This document shows, piece after piece, positions 57,580 through 64,000 of a stretch of DNA of 64,000 bases; the first letter of the stretch is position 1, and each line of letters opens with the position of its first letter. Made by a program: the position numbers and the translations under genes. The stretch is taken from positions 248,001 to 312,000 of the forward strand of contig NZ_VLXZ01000005.1 in assembly GCF_007293315.1 (NCBI RefSeq), in the 5' to 3' direction. Source of the stretch: Alkalicoccobacillus porphyridii. Its GTDB lineage: Bacteria; Bacillota; Bacilli; Bacillales; Bacillaceae_D. The notes beneath the pieces were generated by a model. That model searched no databases and was not told the origin of the DNA. It saw only the letters and a program-made list of their open reading frames with translations.

Positions 57580-57625
57580 AAAAAATCCAAACAATAGCGA
57601 TTAGATCTAACCGCCACTGTTCGGA
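57580..57625 (-). terminator. Terminator after sigK
   Basis: A 20-bp stem with G-T pairs (57586-57625: TCCAAACAATAGCG... and ...CACTGTTCGGA) followed on the minus strand by TTTTTTTC. It starts 35 bases after the sigK stop. Confidence 0.85.
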
Positions 57626-57660
57626 TGATACGATTAATGTCTCTATACAATTTGCATGTC

Positions 57661-58368
57661 TCAGCCTTTTCCCTTGCTCTGCTTATAAAACTCATGAAAT
57701 AACTTCATTAATGCTCTTTTCTCAATTCGCGACACATAGCTTCTGGAAATCCCAAGCTCTTTCGCAATCTCACGTTGCGTACGCTCTTCCTCTAGACTTA
57801 GACCAAATCGCCCAACGATCACTTCTTTTTCCCGTTCGTCTAATACATGAATGAATTCGTAGATTTGTTTTTTTTCCATTTTTGTTTGGATAACGTCCAC
57901 GATATCATCGGCATCCTCTTGGAGTACATCGATAAGAGTGATTTCGTTTCCTTCTTTGTCCGTTCCAATTGGATCGTGCAAGGAAACATCTTTCCGCACC
58001 TTTTTTAATGCTCTTAAATGCATCAGAATTTCATTTTCAATACACCGCGCCGCGTATGTGGCAAGCTTTGTGCCCTTTCCGTCCGAATAGCTTTCAATTG
58101 CTTTGATGAGACCAATCGTTCCAATTGAGATGAGGTCTTCCGTATCCTCTCGAGTGTTCTCAAATTTTTTGACAATATGTGCAACTAAGCGTAAGTTGTG
58201 TTCAATAAGTAAATTACGTGCCTCGGGATCCCCTTCTGCCATTCTGGCTAAGTATTTACGCTCATCCTCTTTTTTTAACGGCTGGGGAAACGCGTTATTT
58301 TTTACATAGGATACAAACACAACCACTTCTTTAACAAAAAAAGAGATTGCCGCTAAGATTCCTGACAC
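57661..58368 (-). CDS. sigK: RNA polymerase sigma-K factor, uninterrupted
   Basis: Mother-cell late sporulation sigma factor, 235 residues. The hydrophobic N-terminal pro-sequence ([20 protein letters not shown]) is removed by SpoIVFB in relatives; region 2 ([20 protein letters not shown]) and region 4 helix-turn-helix ([20 protein letters not shown]) are complete. In B. subtilis 168 the gene is split by the skin element; here it is intact. Start is GTG at 58368 after GGGAGGTGG. Confidence 0.96.
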   Translation of the reverse strand: MSGILAAISFFVKEVVVFVSYVKNNAFPQPLKKEDERKYLARMAEGDPEARNLLIEHNLRLVAHIVKKFENTREDTEDLISIGTIGLIKAIESYSDGKGTKLATYAARCIENEILMHLRALKKVRKDVSLHDPIGTDKEGNEITLIDVLQEDADDIVDVIQTKMEKKQIYEFIHVLDEREKEVIVGRFGLSLEEERTQREIAKELGISRSYVSRIEKRALMKLFHEFYKQSKGKG

Positions 58369-58523
58369 CAGCCCACCTCCCTCATATCTGTCTCTTATTC
58401 ATATGCAGAAGTGGGCTTGCTCGTGTCTGTACTTATTAAATTACATTGATGAGTCATGACCATGAGCTTTAAACTAGGCTTTTCACGCAGACGCAGTACA
58501 TTTACTAAAAAATATAAAAGCCA

Positions 58524-58549
58524 TAAAAAAACCCCCTTATTACAGGAGG
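58524..58549 (-). terminator. Terminator after the methyltransferase gene
   Basis: CCTCCT / AGGGGG arms with one G-T pair, six-base loop and seven T residues on the minus strand, just past the stop. Confidence 0.7.
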
Positions 58550-58564
58550 ATTCGAATTCCACTA

Positions 58565-59239
58565 TCAATTCTTCTTTTGTACAACACCTAAGGTAAAGCC
58601 ATCATAGCCTTTGCTTCCTACAGTTTGAATAGCTGTGGAATCTATGTCTTCTGATTCGTTAAGTAGGTCTATAAATTGACGAACACCATGAATTCGCTCA
58701 TCGTTACTTCTGTGGTCTGTCACTTCTCCATTCCGGACCACGTTATCTCCAATAATGACAGCACCATCTGCGGCTAGTTTAAGTGCCCATTTTAAATAGT
58801 GCGGGTTATTAGGTTTGTCAGCATCAATAAAAATAAAATCAAATGGACCGTAGCCCTTATCTTCTAACGTAGGAAGTATTTCGAGTGCCGGACCATTAAG
58901 GATTTCTACCTTGTGCTCAAGCTCCGCCTCCTGAATGTTTTGCCTAGCTGTTTGAGCATGATGCTCACTTAATTCTAACGACACAATATTCCCATCTTCC
59001 GGCAAACCACGACCCATCCAGATTGTACTGTATCCACCCAACGTACCGATTTCTAAAACACGTTTTGGCTTACTCATCTTTACAAGAAGGTGCAGCAGCT
59101 TCCCTTGTGTAGCTGACACATCAATCTCTGGTAATCCTGCCTGTCGATTTCTAGTGAGAACCGTATCCAAGAATGAATCGCTTGTTAATAGCTTTTCCTG
59201 AAAATAATGATCTACCTCTGACCATGTCCGTCTATTCAT
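58565..59239 (-). CDS. SAM-dependent O-methyltransferase
   Basis: 224-residue class I methyltransferase of the caffeoyl-CoA/catechol O-methyltransferase family: VLEIGTLGGYSTIWMGRGL (SAM motif near 61-79), FIFIDADKPNNPHYLKW (metal Asp) and GAVIIGDNVVRNG (second Asp). The natural substrate is unknown. ATG at 59239 follows GGAGG at seven bases; a 24-codon longer form has no site. Confidence 0.9.
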   Translation of the reverse strand: MNRRTWSEVDHYFQEKLLTSDSFLDTVLTRNRQAGLPEIDVSATQGKLLHLLVKMSKPKRVLEIGTLGGYSTIWMGRGLPEDGNIVSLELSEHHAQTARQNIQEAELEHKVEILNGPALEILPTLEDKGYGPFDFIFIDADKPNNPHYLKWALKLAADGAVIIGDNVVRNGEVTDHRSNDERIHGVRQFIDLLNESEDIDSTAIQTVGSKGYDGFTLGVVQKKN

Positions 59240-59332
59240 TTGAATCCCTCCTCGAAATATTCTATACACTATCCGAACAAACAAGAATCCCAATTTGAAA
59301 AAAATGGACAATCAACCTGTCCGTCTTCACTC

Positions 59333-60040
59333 TTATTTCTGTGTATCTTGCAGCTGTGCCTCTTCGTCTACAACCAATAATTCCGTATTATTAATGGAGC
59401 CAAAGGAAGAAAAAGTACCTGCTTTATATAGCAATTCAGAGATACTGGTATTCTCAATCTTTAAATACCCTTCTCTATATTTAAGTACATGAAGGATAAC
59501 ACGAATACTTAGTCCGTGTGAGACAATATATACATCTTGATGTCCTTTCTCTAAGGCATCATCAACAATGGCTTGCAGAGCGGCAAATAACCTTTCTGTA
59601 TAGGCCTTCCAATCTTCTGCTTCCGGATCTAGGATAGATACGGTTTGACAGATTTCATCGATTTCAGCTTCTGCTCTGGAAATGCCCTCTCTATCCTTCT
59701 GGCCTAATTCTTCACGAACCTTATTCCATAATATTGGGTTAGGTCCTCCCTCAAATGTGCCAAAATACATTTCACGCAACCCTTTTGATGTGATAAGCTC
59801 TAGATCTGTTTTCTCACTATGTTCACGTATTAGAGTCGCTGTCTCAATGGCTCGTCCACTATCACTAGAATAAATGGCATCAATTCTACGGCTTTTTAGG
59901 CCTTTACCTAAACGTGCTGCAACGGTCCGTCCTTCTTCTGTTAAAGGGGTATCGCTCCAGCCTTGTACCTTATCTTGAAAGTTAAAAATGGTTTGCCCAT
60001 GTCGTATTAAGTGTAGTGTAAGATCATGTTCTGTTTCCAT
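59333..60040 (-). CDS. Histidine phosphatase family protein
   Basis: 235-residue phosphoglycerate-mutase-like phosphatase. The phosphorylated histidine is in LHLIRHGQTIF (about 10-20), with SDSGRAIETA, the acid E in LREMYFGTFEG and VSHGLSIR. Substrate unknown; relatives include PhoE-type broad-specificity phosphatases. Confidence 0.9.
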   Translation of the reverse strand: METEHDLTLHLIRHGQTIFNFQDKVQGWSDTPLTEEGRTVAARLGKGLKSRRIDAIYSSDSGRAIETATLIREHSEKTDLELITSKGLREMYFGTFEGGPNPILWNKVREELGQKDREGISRAEAEIDEICQTVSILDPEAEDWKAYTERLFAALQAIVDDALEKGHQDVYIVSHGLSIRVILHVLKYREGYLKIENTSISELLYKAGTFSSFGSINNTELLVVDEEAQLQDTQK

Positions 60041-60131
60041 AAGAAGTGCCTCCTAATATAAAACCTTTTTAATTCTTCTTAAATAAATGATACACCCGAA
60101 GTCCACCAACAGCAAATGAGAAAGAAGTCTC

Positions 60132-61343
60132 TTAAACTTGTTCTCCCACTCTTTTGTTTTGCGTAAGGAAGAAAAAGCACCCTAGTGCAATAAAACAAGT
60201 GCTAAACAAAATGAGTCCCATAGGTATAGCGGTAGCCACGGAGAATCCCGCAAGTGGTGCTACAAGCCCCCCTATCAGCAATGGAAATAGTCCAAGCAGT
60301 GCACTTGCAGTCCCCGCTCGGTGTCCTTGCTCCTTTATTCCTAGGGTGTACGATGTGGTCAAAATCATGCCCATACAGGTCATGTAAATAAAAATCGGAA
60401 TAACAATAAACGCAAGTGGTGGTTCTATCAGCGTCATAATTAATAAAAAGGCAGTTGCTACAGTCGCCATAATGACAGCCAATCTTAAAAAGACTCTCTC
60501 TTCAATAACATCTGCAAACCTGCCAACCATCCAAGTTCCCATAATGATAGCTAGTCCATTAATGCCGAATAATAGACTAAAGGTTTGCGGTGATACTCCA
60601 TAAATTCCTTGATAAACAAATGGGGTACCTGATACGTATGCGAAACTCCCCCCATGAGCAAATCCTAAGGTTAAGGCATAGCCGATAAATGAACGATCTC
60701 TAAATAACTCACCATATGATTTGAGCGTAAATTTGAACGAGCTTGGTGTTCTTTTTTCTGGGGGGTGACTTTCTTTGAGTTTCCAAAAAACCATGATAAC
60801 AATAATGATACCTATTAGTGAAAGAAAATAAAAAATCTCACTCCAGCCCGTGTAAGGTAATAACAAAATCGCCCCACCAAGGATTGGTGCAACGAGTGGT
60901 GCTACGGCATTAATAACCATTAATAATGCAAAAAACTTTGTTAAATGCTTACCACTAAAAACGTCTCTCACAATTGCCCGAGAGATAACTATGCCCCCCG
61001 CTGCCGTGAACCCCTGCATAAATCGCCCAGCTATAAACCAACTTATGTTCGGAGCAAGTGCACAAATAATTGAAGCAACGGCAAACAATATTACAGATAT
61101 GTATAAGGGGGTAAGCCTTCCTTTTGAGTCACTGATAGGACCAATAAAAACCTGACCAACTGCTAACCCAAACAAGCACGCTGTTAGACTTAATTGAACG
61201 AGTGACTCTCTAGCTCCAAGATCTGATGCAATCTCTGGGAAACTAGGCAAATACATATCAATATTTAACGGACCGAGCACAGCCAACATGCTTAATAAAA
61301 AGGCTAGTGCCAACCTTTCTTTCCCTTTAGGGTTGTGTACCAT
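60132..61343 (-). CDS. Bcr/CflA family drug resistance MFS transporter
   Basis: 403 residues, 12 membrane helices. Motif A-like VGQVFIGPISDSKGRLTPL and the DHA1 motif NIDMYLPSFPEIASDL are typical of Bcr/CflA exporters. Probably proton-driven drug export; the substrate cannot be inferred. Single-gene unit. Confidence 0.9.
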   Translation of the reverse strand: MVHNPKGKERLALAFLLSMLAVLGPLNIDMYLPSFPEIASDLGARESLVQLSLTACLFGLAVGQVFIGPISDSKGRLTPLYISVILFAVASIICALAPNISWFIAGRFMQGFTAAGGIVISRAIVRDVFSGKHLTKFFALLMVINAVAPLVAPILGGAILLLPYTGWSEIFYFLSLIGIIIVIMVFWKLKESHPPEKRTPSSFKFTLKSYGELFRDRSFIGYALTLGFAHGGSFAYVSGTPFVYQGIYGVSPQTFSLLFGINGLAIIMGTWMVGRFADVIEERVFLRLAVIMATVATAFLLIMTLIEPPLAFIVIPIFIYMTCMGMILTTSYTLGIKEQGHRAGTASALLGLFPLLIGGLVAPLAGFSVATAIPMGLILFSTCFIALGCFFFLTQNKRVGEQV

Positions 61344-61455
61344 GAACCTACCTCTCCCTCTACCAACAATCTTTTCTTTTTCTCTTTTTATAAATCAGTG
61401 TTAGTCTACGTGAGGAAGGCGTAGCTGTCCAGTAGAGTGCTTGATGCCAGACACT

Positions 61456-61977
61456 TTATTTTGTGTAGCGATTTGCATAGCAGCTAGCAACAAATGAGTC
61501 GGGTTTGATCTTTGCTTCAAGCCCTGAAGACTCAATTCTGCCTCTCATCTCCCTGACAAATTCGCGAGTACGATTCCTCTTTCCCGCACCAATGTCAATA
61601 TGACCTTCAATAGTAAATGTTGCTCCCTCATAAATGTGAGGAAGGATAATATTTATTAATTCTGTTTTATGTGACTCTGTAAACATAGCTGCCACTTCCT
61701 CTGTAAGTGTGGTTTCATAGGATATTCGCTCATGCAAGTTATTCATTTTACGATTCACAACCGTTTTACTTGCGCAAGCCCAAACCCCATAACCCAGCCT
61801 TTGTATAACAATTCCAGAGATAAAACGAGTGAATCGCGGATGAACCTGCGAGTCTGTTCCGAGCATTAATTTATACTGCGCCTGTGGCTGCTGGTTCATA
61901 AAGCTTATGATATGGTCAAATACCTGTTCAAATAACATACCTTTTTCCTGCAGGTTATAGAAGTGTCTAAGCTCCAT
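61456..61977 (-). CDS. RNase H-like YkuK family protein
   Basis: 173-residue DUF458/YkuK protein with an RNase H-like fold: LGTDSQVHPRFT (first Asp), SYETTLTEEVA and HIDIGAGKRNRTREFVREM. Its role is unclear and it is conserved in spore formers. AAGGAG lies 11 bases before the ATG. It is followed to the left by the drug exporter. Confidence 0.88.
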   Translation of the reverse strand: MELRHFYNLQEKGMLFEQVFDHIISFMNQQPQAQYKLMLGTDSQVHPRFTRFISGIVIQRLGYGVWACASKTVVNRKMNNLHERISYETTLTEEVAAMFTESHKTELINIILPHIYEGATFTIEGHIDIGAGKRNRTREFVREMRGRIESSGLEAKIKPDSFVASCYANRYTK

Positions 61978-62112
61978 CCACTTGTCGCTCCTTATCCTCT
62001 AATCCATGATATGTTAGTATATGCACTTTCAAGAATTCATGACGCAAAACGAGTTTTATCAATAATTAAGAAAAAGTGAAGACAACTTGAGGCTATTTTA
62101 AACCTACTAACA

Positions 62113-62380
62113 CTCTTATACACTTGATGCCTGCCACTACATCAAGCGGACGAAAATGGGGGCCAACACCTGCGGGATATAAAGGTTCATTGAGATAAAT
62201 CGACGTAGTCGAGTTAGCTCAGGTACTCCCGCGGTAAGCGTGCCCCCATTTTCGGGAGCGGCAGCCGAAGAACTCATATTAGATTCCCTCCAATTCCTCC
62301 ATGTACTTTTTCTGGAGCGACATCTATCCTTGTTTTTTTTCATACAATAAAAAAAGCTGAACAATGATTGTTCAGCTTTT
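62113..62380 (-). repeat. Dispersed GC-rich repeat element, copy B
   Basis: Second copy of the element at 48841-49302, in opposite orientation, 268 bases. It starts with the hairpin at 62352-62380, then AAGTACATGGAGGAATTGG, GTTCTTCGGCTGCCGCTCCC, ATGGGGGCACGCTTACCGC, and ends with CCCGCAGGTGTTGGCC, CGTCCGCTTGATG and GCAGGCATCAAGTGTAT. Unlike copy A it has no inserted hairpin in the centre. A frame of 75 codons runs across it but is not kept in copy A. Confidence 0.85.
62352..62380 (-). terminator. Hairpin at the start of repeat copy B
   Basis: Perfect 14-base arms AAAAGCTGAACAAT / ATTGTTCAGCTTTT around one base, followed on the minus strand by TTTT. It lies 178 bases past the tcyP stop and should end that transcript. 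The arms match those behind mrpG. Confidence 0.85.
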
Positions 62381-62558
62381 CTATCAATTTTAATAATTCT
62401 GTTCTAGCCTCAGTCTCTTAATTACGTCGGGAACTTTTCCATTATGACTGTAACCATAGAAGCAAAGTACTCTGCATCCGAAGCAGAAGATGTCATTATA
62501 CAATTGTTAATTGCTTTCTTTAATCAACACATTAAAAACATTGGTACTTTTATATCTT

Positions 62559-63956
62559 TTACGCTTCTAACTCTTGTGTGTCCAATCGTTTTGTTGGATC
62601 TTGGTATACTGACGTATCAATTTGTTTTGTAACCTTACTGGTAAACAAGCCTGATACCATACTACCACTAACATTCACTGCTGTACGTCCCATATCAATA
62701 AGAGGCTCAACAGAGATTAACACACCTGCTAAAGCAATTGGAAGGTCAAGAGCAGACAATACAAGGATTGCTGCAAAGGTTGCTCCTCCACCAACACCTG
62801 CAACTCCAAATGAGCTAATGGCTACAACAAAAATTAAAAAGAATAAGAAATCTGGAGCTAATGGATTGATACCAACTGTCGGTGCGATCATAACCGCAAG
62901 CATCGCAGGGTAAATACCTGCACATCCATTTTGACCGATAGAAAGTCCAAACGAACCAGCAAAGTTAGCGATCCCTTCAGGTACACCTAATTGCTTTTGT
63001 GTTTGGATGTTCATCGGCAATGCTCCGGCACTTGTTCTTGAGGTAAACGCAAATGCCAAAACCGGGAATGCTTTTTTCAAATAGGTAAGTGGATTTAATC
63101 CAATCACAACCAAAATCAATAAGTGAACCAAAAACATGATAATTAGTGCTACATAAGAGGCTGCCACAAATTCTCCTAACGTGGCAATTGCATTTAAATC
63201 ACTAGTTGCCACCGTACGAGTCATAATGGCTAGCACTCCAAATGGAGTTAAACGAAGAATTAATGTAACAATTCTCATCACAATCGCATGAAGCGTTTCA
63301 GTTATTTTGGCAAAATGCTCGGCTTGTTCAGGTTGCTTTCTTTTGATACCAAGATAAGCTAAACCTAAAAATGCAGCAAAGATTACGACAGCAATGGTTG
63401 ATGTTGCACGCTGACCAGTAAAATCAAGAAAAGGATTCGAAGGAATGAGTGCAATAATTTGCTGTGGCAATGTGTCTGCTTCAATTCCTTGAGATGTTTC
63501 TTCAAGTGAAGTACCTCGAGCTATCTCAGCGTCTCCTTGTATAATTTGCTCTGCATTTAAGTTAAAAACAGATGCTGAAGCTATGCCAATAATGGCTGCA
63601 ATGGCTGTAGTAGCCACTAACGTTCCAATAATAAGTGCACTAACTTTTCCAAGATTGCTTGTAAGCGTCAAACGTGTAAAAGCTGACAAAATAGAAATAA
63701 ATACAAGGGGCATAACAATCATTTGCAAAAAGCGTACATAACCGGAACCAATAATGCTCATCCAATCCGTAGCTGTTTCAATCACAAAAGAATCTGGTTC
63801 AAAAAGAAATTGTAGTGCAAGTCCAAAAAGAATACCTAATCCAAGACCAGTAAATACACGCTTTGAGAATGATATATGCTTCTTCTGCATGTAGAACAAA
63901 AGTCCAACAAATCCTAATAAGATAGCTAAAATAATAAGTACAAATAAAATATCCAG
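62559..63956 (-). CDS. tcyP: L-cystine / dicarboxylate symporter TcyP; CTG start proposed
   Basis: Sodium:dicarboxylate symporter family protein with eight helices, best matching TcyP, the sodium-linked cystine importer. Blocks include RKHISFSKRVFTGLGLG-like KKHISFSKRV, FTSRTSAGALPMNI and GVGGGATFAAILV. The first ATG in frame (63890) cuts the first helix. CTG at 63956 gives MDILFVLIILAILLGFVGLL, the family N-terminal helix, with AAGGAGTG seven bases upstream and an in-frame TGA two codons earlier. 465 residues. Confidence 0.88.
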   Translation of the reverse strand: MDILFVLIILAILLGFVGLLFYMQKKHISFSKRVFTGLGLGILFGLALQFLFEPDSFVIETATDWMSIIGSGYVRFLQMIVMPLVFISILSAFTRLTLTSNLGKVSALIIGTLVATTAIAAIIGIASASVFNLNAEQIIQGDAEIARGTSLEETSQGIEADTLPQQIIALIPSNPFLDFTGQRATSTIAVVIFAAFLGLAYLGIKRKQPEQAEHFAKITETLHAIVMRIVTLILRLTPFGVLAIMTRTVATSDLNAIATLGEFVAASYVALIIMFLVHLLILVVIGLNPLTYLKKAFPVLAFAFTSRTSAGALPMNIQTQKQLGVPEGIANFAGSFGLSIGQNGCAGIYPAMLAVMIAPTVGINPLAPDFLFFLIFVVAISSFGVAGVGGGATFAAILVLSALDLPIALAGVLISVEPLIDMGRTAVNVSGSMVSGLFTSKVTKQIDTSVYQDPTKRLDTQELEA

Positions 63957-64000
63957 TGCAGTTCACTCCTTAAATAATTTCAATAGGCTTTGTTATCTTA

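Noticed and set aside
62137-62364. A 75-codon minus-strand frame over repeat copy B
   Set aside because: The corresponding part of copy A has stops and shifts, so the frame is a by-product of the GC-rich repeat.
62444-62632. A 62-codon plus-strand frame at the tcyP end
   Set aside because: Overlaps the tcyP 3' end antisense, with no RBS or family match.

Overview
The window is a chromosomal segment from an endospore-forming member of the Bacillaceae. Almost the whole left two thirds follows the conserved order known from Bacillus subtilis around glyQS, era, dnaK, comE and yqeH: recO, yqzL, era, cdd, dgkA, ybeY, pgpH, phoH, yqfD, yqfC, floA, nfeD, yqeY, rpsU, mtaB, rsmE, prmA, dnaJ, dnaK, grpE, hrcA, hemW, lepA, spoIIP, gpr, rpsT, holA, comEC, comEB, comEA, comER, rsfS, yqeK, nadD, yqeI, aroE, yqeH, yqeG, sda. 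A complete seven-gene Mrp Na+/H+ antiporter operon and several acidic protein segments suggest an alkaliphilic or salt-tolerant relative (Alkalihalobacillus/Shouchella-like), but the species cannot be fixed from sequence reading alone.

Layout. 1-12.9 kb (minus): the 5' part of glyQ with its promoter and T-box, recombination and ribosome-maturation genes, sporulation genes yqfC/yqfD, and a floA-nfeD envelope-stress operon behind a textbook sigma-W promoter. 13.1-14.1 kb (plus): a Na/phosphate cotransporter. 14.2-28.9 kb (minus): deoC, RNA and protein methylation genes, the CIRCE-controlled heat-shock operon, hemW, lepA, and sporulation/germination proteases. 29.1-31.4 kb: rpsT, a 62-bp tandem-repeat array, holA and yqzM. 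31.5-42.0 kb: competence genes and the nadD-aroE-yqeH cluster. 42.1-42.6 kb: the DNA-damage/replication checkpoint gene sda behind a cluster of DnaA boxes.

Right third. 43.1-48.8 kb holds mrpABCDEFG. Then come psd and pssA (phosphatidylethanolamine synthesis), the HU gene, and a thiamine-salvage operon (TPP riboswitch, ylmB, thiD, tenA). The last 9 kb is more accessory: an SGNH hydrolase, several small proteins of unknown function, an uninterrupted sigK, a methyltransferase, a phosphatase, a Bcr-type drug exporter, a YkuK-like RNase H-fold protein and a TcyP-type cystine symporter.

Less expected structure. Four genes (nfeD, yqeY, the SGNH hydrolase, tcyP) appear to start only at ATT or CTG, each with a good ribosome-binding site and an in-frame stop just upstream. 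A seven-copy 62-bp array with internal 21/21/20-bp periodicity lies between rpsT and holA. Two related GC-rich repeat elements, one carrying a second hairpin element inside it, each sit directly behind a terminator-like hairpin built on the same arms. The sda start is preceded by a Shine-Dalgarno sequence separated from the ATG by a hairpin and a possible seven-codon leader peptide.
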